Origin: JAAYCT01 sp964499575 | Lineage (GTDB): Bacteria; Bacillota; Clostridia; Saccharofermentanales; Saccharofermentanaceae | Direction of reading: 5' to 3' | Assembly (NCBI GenBank): GCA_964499575.1 | Contig: CAZCLK010000011.1 | Span: 1-50,325 of the forward strand | DNA: 50,325 nucleotides | Part shown: positions 18,316 to 27,584 of the stretch, one piece after another | Layout of the letters: every line of letters begins with the position of its first letter | How positions within the stretch are numbered: position 1 is the stretch's first letter | Program-made: the position numbers and the translations under genes | Notes under the pieces: model-generated | What the model was told of the DNA's origin: nothing | Seen by the model: only the letters and a program-made list of their open reading frames with translations | Database searches by the model: none

Positions 18316-21300
18316 TTATTCATCCTCGGTCGGATCAATCTCGATCCCGACCGTCTCCTCATCCTCGATTTCGAGAGATAAGTCCGGAAATTCCAGGTCA
18401 TCCAGACTGTCTTCGTCATCGGAATCGTCGACCAGTTCGCCGTCCGGTCCGACTTCGGAGAATCCCTTGCCTTCCAATTCGCTCTCATCCGGCTGGAGGA
18501 TATACTTGGAAATCAACTCCGGATCAGGAGTCGGCAAATCCCCGTCCTCCTCGGTTGCGTCGGGAATTTCACACTCCTCGTTCTCCCCGGTGTAAATGTG
18601 AACATCAAGCGCCAAAGACTGGAGTTCGCGAACAAGCACCTTGAACGATTCCGGAATGCCGGCTTCCGGCACGCTCTGTCCCTTGACGATCGACTCGTAG
18701 GTCTTTGTACGCCCGGTAATATCGTCAGACTTGACCGTCAGGATTTCCTGCAGGGTGTGCGCTGCGCCGTAGGCCTCAAGCGCCCAGACTTCCATCTCTC
18801 CGAAACGTTGTCCGCCGAACTGCGCTTTTCCGCCCAAAGGCTGTTGCGTTACCAGAGAATACGGTCCGATCGAACGGGCGTGGATCTTGTCGTCGACCAG
18901 GTGGTGAAGTTTCATATAGTACATAACTCCGACCGTAATCCGGTTCTCAAACGGCTCTCCGGTACGTCCGTCGAAAAGGATGGTTTTGCCGTCCGGATCG
19001 ATTCCCGCCTCTTTGAATGCCGCTACGATATCCGACTCGTTCGCTCCGTCGAAAACAGGAGTCGCAACCTTCCATTTCAGGGCGCGGGCTGCATATCCGA
19101 GATGGACTTCCAACAGTTGTCCGATGTTCATACGGGAAGGAACGCCGAGCGGATTCAGTACGATATCCAGCGGGGTTCCGTCCGGAAGGAACGGCATATC
19201 CTCTTCGGGCAGGATCATCGAAACGACACCCTTATTCCCGTGACGACCGGCCATTTTGTCTCCGACAGACAACTTTCTCTTCTGAGCGATATATACACGA
19301 ACAAGTTTATTGACGGTGCCCTTGAGGACGCTGTCGTTCTCCTTCGTGAAGACCTTGACATCGACGACGATGCCGGACTCACCGTGCGGCACGCGCACGG
19401 AAGTGTCGCGGACCTCGCGAATCTTTTCGCCGAAAATCGCTCTGTACAGGCGCTCCTCAGCCGTCAGCTCCGTTTCTCCCTTCGGGGTGACCTTTCCGAC
19501 AAGAATATCTCCCGCCTGAACCTCGGCACCGACCCGAACAACGCCTTCTTCATCCAGATCCTTGAGCGCGTCATCGCTGACGTTGGGAATCTCGCGCGTA
19601 ATCTCCTCCGCGCCGAGCTTCGTATCTCTGGCTTCGCACTCGTATTCCTCGATATGAATCGAGGTGTACACATCATCTTTGACCATTCTCTCATTGATCA
19701 GGACGGCGTCCTCATAGTTATATCCTTCCCAGGTCATGAACCCGATCAGGACATTTCTGCCGAGAGACAGCTCTCCGTCGCAGGTGGACGGACCGTCCGC
19801 GATGACGTCACCGGCCTTGATCGCGTCGCCTTGACGAACAATCGGCTTCTGGTTGATACACGTACTCTGGTTGGATCGCTGATACTTGATCAGAGGATAG
19901 ACATCCTTCTTTCCCAAGTTTGTCGAAATTTCGATCCGGTCAGCGGAAACAAAGGAAACAACGCCGTCGTTCTTCGCAACGCTGCAAACGCCGGAGTCTT
20001 TTGCTGCTCTGTACTCCATACCGGTACCGATGATCGGAGCTTCCGTCCGAATCAAAGGAACAGCCTGACGCTGCATGTTCGAACCCATCAGGGCGCGGTT
20101 CGCGTCGTCGTTTCCGAGGAACGGGATCAAAGCGGTCGCGACGGAAACCAACTGCTTCGGCGAAACGTCCATGTAGTCGACATCTTCCGGATTGACCTCA
20201 ATAAACTTATCCAGGTAGCGGCAAACCACCTTCTTATCGAGAAAACGTCCGTCCCCGTCGATCGGCTCGTTCGCCTGGGCAATGTTGTAATAATCCTCCT
20301 GGTCAGCGGTCATATAAACCACTTCCCGTGTGACGACACCCTTCTTCTTATCGTAGTGCCGGTAAGGGGTCTCGATAAAACCGTATTTGTTTACTCGTGC
20401 GTATGTCGCAAGAGAGTTGATCAGTCCGATGTTCGGACCTTCCGGCGTCTCGATCGGGCACATTCTTCCGTAGTGGGAGGAGTGAACGTCACGAACCTCA
20501 AAGTTCGCCCGGTCGCGGGAAAGACCTCCGGGTCCGAGGGCGGACAGTCTTCTCTTATGGGTCAACTCCGCAAGCGGATTCGGTTGGTCCATAAACTGCG
20601 AAAGTTGGGAAGAACCGAAAAACTCTTTGACCGCCGCGCTGACCGGCCGTGTATTAACGAGTTGCAGCGGGGTAACCGAAGACATGTCGGGAACAGCGCC
20701 CATGCGCTCACGGATATTTCTCTCCATCCGAGAAAATCCGATGCGGATCTGGTTCTGCAAAAGCTCACCGACCGAACGGACTCTGCGGTTGCCGAGGTGG
20801 TCGATATTATCGAGATGACCGATCCCGTATTCCAGGCCCAAAAGATAACTGACGGTGGCGATAATATCTTCGACCGTAAGATGTTTGGGCATCAAATCGT
20901 ACTGGTGATTGTTCAGCGCTTCGGTCAATGCCTCAGCAATGCGGCCTTTCTCGGAGGAGCGCGCTTCTGAAATGATCGAACGCAGGACACCCGTCCGGAC
21001 CTTCTCATTGATCGTGGTCGCGGAAATATCAAAGCCTTTCAGTTCCTTCGCCGAGAAGCTGGAGCGGATGAACACATCCGCGTCCACACGGCCGTTGCCG
21101 ATTATCTTGAACTCGTTCTCGGATATACGAACCGTATCGCCGATCGTGGTAATCGGATAGATGAAGACTTCATTGATACCGGCATTTTCGATCTCCAGAG
21201 CCTTCTCGGGGGAAATAACCGAGCCGGCCGCAAGGAGAATCTCCCCGTCGTCCGAAATTACGTCGCGCGACGCTTTATGCCCCTTGACGCGAGTGGACAA

Positions 21301-22140
21301 CGACAATTTCTGATTGATCTTATATATACCGACGCGGGCAAGATCGTATCTCTTCGGATCGAAAAACATGGAGTTCAGGAGTGTTTCCGCGCCCTCGACA
21401 GACGCAGGCTCACCCGGACGAAGTTTACGGAAGAGTTCGGTAAGTCCCTCCTCACGAGAGTGTGAGACGTCCTTCTCAATCGTGGCGTTCAGGCATCGCT
21501 CATCGCCGAAAAGCGTTCGCAGTTCGTCATCCGTCCCGATTCCGAGCGAACGGAGAAACACGGTAAGAGGGAACTTGCGGGCGCGATCGACGCGCACGTA
21601 GATAACCCCGTTGGCATCCATCTCGTATTCAAGCCAGGCGCCGCGGTTCGGGATCACTTGAGAAGCATACAATTCCACGTCGCTCTTATCGCGCTCCGAA
21701 GAATAATAGGCTCCCGGGGAACGCACCAATTGGCTGATAATGACTCTTTCGGCTCCGTTGATGACAAACGTGCCGTTATCCGTCATGATCGGAAAGTCTC
21801 CGATAAAAACCGACTGCTCCGTGATCCTGGAATCGCGCTTGTTGTTCAGGCGAACCGTGACCTTTAGAGGAGCGGCAAAATTGGAATCTTTCTCTTTGCA
21901 TTGTTCGATGTTGTTCTGAGAGTTGTCAATGTCAAATTCCTTGCTGACAAAAGATAATTCTATATCTCCCGAATAGTCTGTAATCGGTGATACCTCACGT
22001 AAAACCTCCATCAGACCTTCATCTAAAAACCATTGGTAGGAATTCTTCTGGACCTCGATCAGATTCGGCACTTCAATGACTTCGTCGATACGAGAGTAGG
22101 ATAAGCGATCCACTCTTCCCTGCTTGACGGGACGCACCAT
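18316..22140 (-). CDS. rpoB: RNA polymerase beta subunit
   Basis: 1274 aa. The rifampicin-binding region reads FFGSSQLSQFMDQPNPLAE followed by LTHKRRLSALGPGGL, with the usual Asp, His and Ser at the common resistance positions, so the wild-type drug-sensitive form is predicted. The C-terminal beta signature (KAQFGGQRFGEMEVWALEAY) is present. After the conserved end at about residue 1190, an unusual acidic tail of about 80 residues follows, rich in Asp and Glu and ending in DPTEDE. The promoter lies directly upstream; no ribosomal protein genes adjoin it. Confidence 0.98.
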   Translation of the reverse strand: MVRPVKQGRVDRLSYSRIDEVIEVPNLIEVQKNSYQWFLDEGLMEVLREVSPITDYSGDIELSFVSKEFDIDNSQNNIEQCKEKDSNFAAPLKVTVRLNNKRDSRITEQSVFIGDFPIMTDNGTFVINGAERVIISQLVRSPGAYYSSERDKSDVELYASQVIPNRGAWLEYEMDANGVIYVRVDRARKFPLTVFLRSLGIGTDDELRTLFGDERCLNATIEKDVSHSREEGLTELFRKLRPGEPASVEGAETLLNSMFFDPKRYDLARVGIYKINQKLSLSTRVKGHKASRDVISDDGEILLAAGSVISPEKALEIENAGINEVFIYPITTIGDTVRISENEFKIIGNGRVDADVFIRSSFSAKELKGFDISATTINEKVRTGVLRSIISEARSSEKGRIAEALTEALNNHQYDLMPKHLTVEDIIATVSYLLGLEYGIGHLDNIDHLGNRRVRSVGELLQNQIRIGFSRMERNIRERMGAVPDMSSVTPLQLVNTRPVSAAVKEFFGSSQLSQFMDQPNPLAELTHKRRLSALGPGGLSRDRANFEVRDVHSSHYGRMCPIETPEGPNIGLINSLATYARVNKYGFIETPYRHYDKKKGVVTREVVYMTADQEDYYNIAQANEPIDGDGRFLDKKVVCRYLDKFIEVNPEDVDYMDVSPKQLVSVATALIPFLGNDDANRALMGSNMQRQAVPLIRTEAPIIGTGMEYRAAKDSGVCSVAKNDGVVSFVSADRIEISTNLGKKDVYPLIKYQRSNQSTCINQKPIVRQGDAIKAGDVIADGPSTCDGELSLGRNVLIGFMTWEGYNYEDAVLINERMVKDDVYTSIHIEEYECEARDTKLGAEEITREIPNVSDDALKDLDEEGVVRVGAEVQAGDILVGKVTPKGETELTAEERLYRAIFGEKIREVRDTSVRVPHGESGIVVDVKVFTKENDSVLKGTVNKLVRVYIAQKRKLSVGDKMAGRHGNKGVVSMILPEEDMPFLPDGTPLDIVLNPLGVPSRMNIGQLLEVHLGYAARALKWKVATPVFDGANESDIVAAFKEAGIDPDGKTILFDGRTGEPFENRITVGVMYYMKLHHLVDDKIHARSIGPYSLVTQQPLGGKAQFGGQRFGEMEVWALEAYGAAHTLQEILTVKSDDITGRTKTYESIVKGQSVPEAGIPESFKVLVRELQSLALDVHIYTGENEECEIPDATEEDGDLPTPDPELISKYILQPDESELEGKGFSEVGPDGELVDDSDDEDSLDDLEFPDLSLEIEDEETVGIEIDPTEDE

Positions 22141-22295
22141 TACACATCACCTCACGAATGTTCCGGCTGTTAGGCCATCGATGTCGCGTCAGCAGTATTT
22201 ACGGAATTATAAAGGTCGTTCAAGCCGAAAACGAACCCTATTCCCAGTAAAAAACACGAAAGGCGACACGCCTCCAATTTATAACGCGCTATAGA

Positions 22296-22324
22296 ATGAT
22301 AGCACCGTAAGAGACGCATGTCAA
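22296..22324 (-). promoter_or_regulatory. Promoter of rpoBC
   Basis: TTGACA (22319-22324), 17 nt, TATCAT (22296-22301) on the minus strand, giving a leader of about 150 nt before rpoB. It lies in the 217-bp gap after the PpiC-like gene, so rpoBC has its own promoter. Confidence 0.85.
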
Positions 22325-22357
22325 TGAAATTATGATGAATGCGAGGCGATATTTCGA

Positions 22358-23911
22358 TCAGTCGGGGGTGGCCAGCGCAATATTTTTGTAGTTGATCTCG
22401 TATGAAACGACTCCCTTATCATCAATGGCTTGTGACCACTGTTCAAACTGCTCGTCGATCATCATACTGCGAAGGGTGTACTTCCATGCGGGAATGTTCT
22501 CCACGAAGTACACAACGTCAACATAATTGCCGCTCTTGACAATCGTCAGATCGCCGCCCTTGCGGTCCGGAGAAATCAGCCAGTTGGTGAGTTCGCGTTG
22601 AGCTTCATCCGCCATATCTTCGGTAAACAGAGAAGCGGGAGTGACTCCCGTTACCAGTCCGCCGCTCGCCTTGCTCGGAAAATCATCGGTATTTTTCTTA
22701 ACCAGAGAGATAAAACTCTGCTCATCCGTGACCTTAAGCATCAGCTCCTCAGCGAGCAGATCCGTCTTGTCTTTATCCGCTTGGAGGACGTTTCCGTCGA
22801 TATCAAACTCGCCTTCATAATCCATCCGGAGAAAGCGGTACGCGATCGTCGGAGACTCATCGACACGACGGGAAATGAAGTAAACGGCAATAACACCGGT
22901 TTCTTTTTCGAAAACCGCCGTATCCCCCTCGGCGCGATCCGTCGAGAAAACGAAGGTCGCCATCTCCTCGCTGACATCTTTGATACTGCTGTATGAAATA
23001 TCTTCGGCGAGCGTCGGGTCCTTCCCGTCGGCAAAATTGGCGGCCGCATCCTCGCCCGCAAGCTCCGCGCAAGCGTCACGGAAGCTCTGCTCGTCGATTG
23101 CGCGGGAAATGACCTCTTCCGCCTTGGCTCTTGCCTCGTCCATGGCCGCGGCCTTCTGTTCGTCGGTTGCGCCCTCTTCAAATACGGCCTTGAAGAAATA
23201 CTGCTTAAACGTCGACAACTCGCTTTTGAGTTTGTCGGCCTCGGAAATATTATTCATCTTCTCATCGGCGACCGGCTTATAGACGTTTTGCTCAAGGTGC
23301 TGGATGTATTCGTCGGCGATTAACTGTCTCTCCAGAAAAGACGCGAAACTCGATACCGTCGTTCCCGGGCCGTACATTTGAGACAGATAGGTGTCGACAG
23401 TCATGCCGTTACCGCTGTATGAAACGGATTCGCGCAAATTATTGATCGCCAGTTCTATCGTACTCTTCACCGCTTCGGGCTTGAAGGACTTGTCCTTTTT
23501 CGCTTCGATTCCGATTTGAACGGAACGCTTCATCGCATTGCATGCCGTCTCATACGCATATTCACGGTAGGTCTGCCCGGTCTCTTGATTGAAAACGGAG
23601 TCCATATCCATTCCGTACGTGATCATCCCGTACTGCTGGAGCTCGTTCATGGCCTGGGCATAATTATAGTTCAACTCGTTGACCTTGATTTTCGCGATCA
23701 CCTCGGGCTTTCCGCCCTCGGGAGTCCTTATAAATTCGGCGCCGGTCAAAACCATTGCGGGAAGTCCGGCATGGTATGCAAAAAAGCCGCCGACAGAGAT
23801 AACAAACACCAGGATGATGGCCGCGATGATCAGCTTGCGCTTCACGGAAGAGTTCATGATCGGCTTCCTGATTTTCTTGGTTTTTCCGGCGACTTTGTTC
23901 TTATTTTCCAT
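22358..23911 (-). CDS. Membrane-anchored SurA/PpiC-like protein
   Basis: 517 aa. A basic N-terminal tail (about 1-25) is followed by one membrane anchor (LIIAAIILVFVISVGGFFAY). The rest is extracytoplasmic, mostly helical and acidic, with a SurA-N-like region (about 70-230) and later segments typical of peptidyl-prolyl isomerase foldases (FVFSTDRAEGDTAVFEKETG, AVYFISRR, SKASGGLVTG). I did not see a clear parvulin catalytic core, so it may be a chaperone rather than an active isomerase. The start at 23911 follows AAAAGGAC. It is 48 bp after the HAD gene and may belong to the CNNM-HAD unit. Confidence 0.7.
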   Translation of the reverse strand: MENKNKVAGKTKKIRKPIMNSSVKRKLIIAAIILVFVISVGGFFAYHAGLPAMVLTGAEFIRTPEGGKPEVIAKIKVNELNYNYAQAMNELQQYGMITYGMDMDSVFNQETGQTYREYAYETACNAMKRSVQIGIEAKKDKSFKPEAVKSTIELAINNLRESVSYSGNGMTVDTYLSQMYGPGTTVSSFASFLERQLIADEYIQHLEQNVYKPVADEKMNNISEADKLKSELSTFKQYFFKAVFEEGATDEQKAAAMDEARAKAEEVISRAIDEQSFRDACAELAGEDAAANFADGKDPTLAEDISYSSIKDVSEEMATFVFSTDRAEGDTAVFEKETGVIAVYFISRRVDESPTIAYRFLRMDYEGEFDIDGNVLQADKDKTDLLAEELMLKVTDEQSFISLVKKNTDDFPSKASGGLVTGVTPASLFTEDMADEAQRELTNWLISPDRKGGDLTIVKSGNYVDVVYFVENIPAWKYTLRSMMIDEQFEQWSQAIDDKGVVSYEINYKNIALATPD

Positions 23912-23933
23912 ATTATAATCGTCCTTTTCTGGG

Positions 23934-23949
23934 GTGTTTTCGAAAACAC
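23934..23949. repeat. 16-bp perfect palindrome between HAD and PpiC-like genes
   Basis: The sequence is GTGTTTTCGAAAACAC, a perfect palindrome in the 48-bp gap. It could be a protein-binding site or a weak hairpin; no T tract follows, so it is not a terminator. Confidence 0.5.
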
Positions 23950-23959
23950 AGCACGCCTA

Positions 23960-24649
23960 TTATAATTCCCGTCCGAAAAGAATGCAAGGAAGCTCCGAAA
24001 GATTCTCGAGCCAGTATTTCGGGGACAGGGAACGGAGATCCTCCTTGGGCATGTACGTCCAATCGACGGCCGCGGAATCGACGCCCGCATTCTCCGCGCA
24101 AATCAGGTCGTGAACGCTGTCGCCGACGTAAAGGATCCGCGTCATATCCGAAAGGCCCAATTGCTCGGCGGCATAATAGATCGGCGCGGGCGCGGGTTTG
24201 TGTTCGGTTGTATCGTCCCGCGAGACGAGAACGGAGAAAAATTTCTCGAGGTCGAACTGTTTCATCGTGAATATCGCCGGATCGCGCCGCTTGGAGGTGA
24301 CAACACCCTGCAAAACTCCGAGCCGCGAAACCTCCTCCAGTCCTTCGCGGATGCCCGGAAAGATGCGCACGTCCGTCGGCAGGTATCGTTCATTGGCGCG
24401 CTGGTACGCGGCATAAAGGTTTTTTTGCGTTTCTTCGTCGTAATCGCGAAAAGCGGTCCAAAGCGGAAGTCCGATCGTCGACAGAATCGTCTTCTCGTCT
24501 CTTCGTATCCCGAGGACCTCCTCGAAAGCGATGTGAAAGCATTTTACGATCAGCGGGATCGTATCAACGAGCGTACCGTCAAAATCATAGAAAATCGCGT
24601 CATACTTGAGTTGTCGTTGTGTTGGCGCGGTATTGTCCTCATTCCTCAT
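23960..24649 (-). CDS. HAD family phosphatase (PpaX/phosphoglycolate phosphatase-like)
   Basis: 229 aa. HAD motif I is FYDFDGTLVDT (nucleophile Asp and acid/base Asp), motif II is in VVTSKRR, the motif III Lys is in TTEHKPAPAP, and motif IV is YVGDSVHDLICAENAG. The cap sits between motifs I and II (C1 type). It hydrolyses a small phosphorylated metabolite or pyrophosphate in the cytoplasm; the exact substrate is unknown. The start is the ATG at 24649, which overlaps the end of the CNNM gene by 11 bp and has GAGGACAAG before it, so translation is coupled. Confidence 0.88.
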   Translation of the reverse strand: MRNEDNTAPTQRQLKYDAIFYDFDGTLVDTIPLIVKCFHIAFEEVLGIRRDEKTILSTIGLPLWTAFRDYDEETQKNLYAAYQRANERYLPTDVRIFPGIREGLEEVSRLGVLQGVVTSKRRDPAIFTMKQFDLEKFFSVLVSRDDTTEHKPAPAPIYYAAEQLGLSDMTRILYVGDSVHDLICAENAGVDSAAVDWTYMPKEDLRSLSPKYWLENLSELPCILFGREL

Positions 24650-25994
24650 TCTTGTCCTCAACTTTGGGTTCTTCTTCCGGGAGCAACCGCAGGCGCAGTT
24701 TGGATATCCACTTGTCCTGAACCTGCTCCACCTTAATCTCCATGTTCTTATACCGTACCTCGGGCTTCTCGCCGTCATCCGGGATGCGGTCGAGAAGGTT
24801 GATGACCAGGCCGGCGACCGTATCGTAATCCTCGTCCGGCAGGTCGATTCCGATGGCAATCTCCAGGTCATTGAGGGTCATGTCGCCGAGCACCATGTAA
24901 TCTCCGTCGGGAAGGAGCGTGAGTTGGGGCTCGCCCTTGTCGAACTCGTCGGTGATGTTGCCGACAATTTCTTCGATCATATCCTCGATGGTCGCGATGC
25001 CCATCGTTCCGCCGTATTCGTCGACGATGACGGCCATTTGCATCCCTCCCTTTTTCATCTCGTGAAAGAGCGAGGAAAGTTTCTTGTTTTCATGCACAAC
25101 CAGCGGACGGCGGACCAGTTTTTCGAGCGAAAACCCGCCGCGTTTTTCCGGATCCGCGGCGTAACTCAAGAGATCTTTGATATGAAGGACACCGACGATC
25201 TCGTCGATTGTGTCGCGATAGACCGGAATGCGCGTGAACTGCTCCTGTGTCGCGACCTGCATCACCTCATCAAAATCCGCGTCGATGGGAAGGGATACCA
25301 GCTTTTTTCTGTGCGTCATGATCTCGGACGCTTCCTTGTCGTTGAACTCGAAAACGTTCTGGATCATTTGTTTTTCTTCGTCTTCGATCGAGCCGGATTC
25401 ACTGCCGACGTCGACCATCATCCGGATCTCTTCCTCCGTCACGTTCTTATCGTTGGCATTCGGGTCGATCCCGAAAAGGCGCAGCACCGCGTTTGTCGAA
25501 AGCGTCAACAGTTTGACGAACGGTCGCATGAGCAGGCCGAAGACATTGACGACGGAAGCCGAGACAAAGGATACCCGGTCGGGATATCTCTGCGCGATGC
25601 GCTTGGGGACGAGTTCACCCAGTACCAGCGAAAAATAGGACAGGATGACGGTGATGATCACCATGCTGACCGGTCGCAAAATCGACTCGTATTTTCCTCC
25701 CGAATCGATCGCCCCGTAAAGAAGATCCGTGAACTTATCCGCAGCGAACGCGGAGGACAGGAAACCGGCCAGCGTTACGCCGACCTGAATGGTCGCAAGA
25801 AAAGATCCCGGGTTTTCGATAAACCGCAAGACGCGCTTTGCGCCCCGATTCCCGTCCTCGGCCATTTTCTTGATTTTGTTGTCGTTCAGCGTGATGACGG
25901 CCATTTCCGTGGCCGAGAAGAAAGCGTTAATCATGACAAAAATAAAGACTATGATCAGGTCGATGATAACTCGGCCTATATCGCTGTCGGGCAC
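24639..25994 (-). CDS. CNNM/CorC-type membrane protein with CBS pair
   Basis: 451 aa from the GTG at 25994, which is five nt after AGGAG; an upstream in-frame GTG at 26033 has no comparable site. The order is a DUF21/CNNM transmembrane domain (residues about 1-190, with FFSATEMAVITL and LVLGELVPKRIA), two CBS domains (about 210-330, ending in MAVIVDEYGGTMGIATIEDMI) and a C-terminal CorC_HlyC domain (about 345-435). Such proteins are linked to Mg2+ or other divalent cation export and resistance, though often annotated as hemolysins. It leads a unit with the HAD gene. Confidence 0.93.
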   Translation of the reverse strand: MPDSDIGRVIIDLIIVFIFVMINAFFSATEMAVITLNDNKIKKMAEDGNRGAKRVLRFIENPGSFLATIQVGVTLAGFLSSAFAADKFTDLLYGAIDSGGKYESILRPVSMVIITVILSYFSLVLGELVPKRIAQRYPDRVSFVSASVVNVFGLLMRPFVKLLTLSTNAVLRLFGIDPNANDKNVTEEEIRMMVDVGSESGSIEDEEKQMIQNVFEFNDKEASEIMTHRKKLVSLPIDADFDEVMQVATQEQFTRIPVYRDTIDEIVGVLHIKDLLSYAADPEKRGGFSLEKLVRRPLVVHENKKLSSLFHEMKKGGMQMAVIVDEYGGTMGIATIEDMIEEIVGNITDEFDKGEPQLTLLPDGDYMVLGDMTLNDLEIAIGIDLPDEDYDTVAGLVINLLDRIPDDGEKPEVRYKNMEIKVEQVQDKWISKLRLRLLPEEEPKVEDKNEE

Positions 25995-26105
25995 AGTATC
26001 TCCTGTCCTTTCTTGGGTGGAAGTCCCGTTCACGGCGTCTTTTTACGCCGCTTGCAACCGTTCGGTCGCGCCGCAAAACCACCGCGCACGCTCCCTACAG
26101 AAGGG

Positions 26106-26134
26106 AATATATCAGATTTCGGGGTCTTTCACAA
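26106..26134 (-). promoter_or_regulatory. Probable promoter of the CNNM-HAD unit
   Basis: TTGTGA (26129-26134), 17 nt, TATATT (26106-26111) on the minus strand. It lies just after gatB1 and about 110 bp before the CNNM start. Confidence 0.55.
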
Positions 26135-26144
26135 GAACGCTCGT

Positions 26145-27584
26145 CTATCGATCCTTTTCGAGAAACTCGAAAAGGACCGTCTGAACGATCTGCGGATCAG
26201 CCTTTCCGCGTAAGAGTCGCATTGCCTGCCCGATCAGGAATTGGACGCTCTTTTCACTTCCGGACCGGTAATCCGCGGCCGCCTTGGGATTTTCTTCAAG
26301 AACCCGTTCAACCGCCTCCTCGATGACCGACCGGTCCGAGACCATCGCAAGACCGTTTTTCTCGATGTACTCGAGCGGGTCGACATTTTCGGTGAAAACC
26401 CTCCCGAGAACATCCCGACCGACCGTGCGATTGATCTTTCCCGCCGAAACCATCGAGATGATCTTGCCGAGCGCGTCCTCCGGGATCTTCAGCTCCTCGG
26501 GCGGACACTGCGCATCCTTCATGAGTTTCAGAAGGTCGGTCATAATCCAGTTGGACGCTTCTTTCGGGTTCCCGCAGAGTTCCGCGGTGCGCTCGAAAAT
26601 CCGCACGAGCGGGAATGAGCCCGTCAGGATATCCGCGTCGTACTCGGGGAGGCCGAGTTGTTGGATATAGCGTTCTTTTCGCGCCTCCTTAAGCTCGGGA
26701 ATCTCCCGGGCGATCTCATCGATCATGGCTTGATTCACCGTAAGGGGCAGAAGATCGGGCTCCGGGAAGTATTTATAATCGTGTGCGTTTTCCTTCGTGC
26801 GCATGGAAAAGGATACACCCTTTTCATCATCCCAGCGCCGGGTCTGCTGTTTAACGGTCTTTCCCGCCCGGAGGCGTTCGATCTGCCGCTTGGACTCCGC
26901 TTCGATCGCGCGCGCGATCGCCTTGAGGGACGCCATGTTTTTCATTTCGGTGCGCGTGCCCAGCTTTTCCTCTCCGGCCGGCCGGACCGAGAGGTTAATA
27001 TCCGCGCGCATCGAGCCCTCCTGCATTTTACAGTCGGAGACGCCGATGTACTGAAGTGTCGTTTTCAAACGCTCGAGGTAATCGATGACCTCCTCCGCGC
27101 TTCGAAAATCGGGTTCGCTGACAATCTCGATCAGCGGGATGCCGCATCGGTTGTAGTCGACCAGCGTACATTTCTCCTCGGTGTCATGGATGAGTTTGCC
27201 GGCATCCTCCTCCATATGCATCTCATGGATCCGGATCTTCTTACGGGTATCTCCGTTGCCGATCTCAACAAAGCCGTTCCGGCAGATCGGCAGATACAGT
27301 TGGGAAATCTGGTACGCCTTCGGAAGATCCGGGTAGAAATAGTTTTTCCGGTCGAATTTGCCGTTCCCGGTGATCGCGCAGTGTGTCGCCAGTCCCGCGC
27401 GAACGGCATAACGCAGGACTTCGCGGTTCAGTGAAGGAAGCGTTCCGGGCATGCCGGAACAGATCGGACAGACGTGCGTATTCGGGTCGCCGCCGAAGGC
27501 GGTCGAACATCCGCAGAAAATCTTGGATTCGGTCGAGAGCTCGACATGGACTTCAAGTCCGATGATGATTTCGTATTCGTTCAT
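26145..27584 (-). CDS. gatB: Asp/Glu-tRNA amidotransferase subunit B, copy 1
   Basis: 479 aa. GatB activates the side-chain carboxylate of Glu-tRNA(Gln) or Asp-tRNA(Asn) with ATP and amidates it with ammonia supplied by GatA. The cradle domain shows GLEVHVELST, the zinc-site pairs CGC and CPIC, FDRKNYFYPDLPKAYQISQ, HMEEDAGK and VDYNRCGIPLIEIVSEPD. The C-terminal YqeY-like tRNA-binding tail ends in FLIGQAMRLLRGKADP. The start overlaps the gatA1 stop (ATGA) and has GGAGGAGGGG inside gatA1. It is the last gene of the six-gene gat cluster and ends at TAG. Confidence 0.97.
   Translation of the reverse strand: MNEYEIIIGLEVHVELSTESKIFCGCSTAFGGDPNTHVCPICSGMPGTLPSLNREVLRYAVRAGLATHCAITGNGKFDRKNYFYPDLPKAYQISQLYLPICRNGFVEIGNGDTRKKIRIHEMHMEEDAGKLIHDTEEKCTLVDYNRCGIPLIEIVSEPDFRSAEEVIDYLERLKTTLQYIGVSDCKMQEGSMRADINLSVRPAGEEKLGTRTEMKNMASLKAIARAIEAESKRQIERLRAGKTVKQQTRRWDDEKGVSFSMRTKENAHDYKYFPEPDLLPLTVNQAMIDEIAREIPELKEARKERYIQQLGLPEYDADILTGSFPLVRIFERTAELCGNPKEASNWIMTDLLKLMKDAQCPPEELKIPEDALGKIISMVSAGKINRTVGRDVLGRVFTENVDPLEYIEKNGLAMVSDRSVIEEAVERVLEENPKAAADYRSGSEKSVQFLIGQAMRLLRGKADPQIVQTVLFEFLEKDR

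Noticed and set aside
18598..20970. 790-codon open frame antisense to rpoB
   Set aside because: It lies wholly within the strongly conserved rpoB sequence, has no ribosome binding site and encodes an Arg/Asp-rich chain typical of a shadow frame.
22248..22273. Attenuator in the rpoB leader (AGGCG-TGT-CGCCT followed by a T-rich run)
   Set aside because: The stem has only five Watson-Crick pairs and the T run is separated from it, so the signal is too weak.
24606..26213. 535-codon open frame antisense to the CNNM and HAD genes
   Set aside because: Both minus-strand genes show strong family motifs and ribosome binding sites; the antisense frame has neither.
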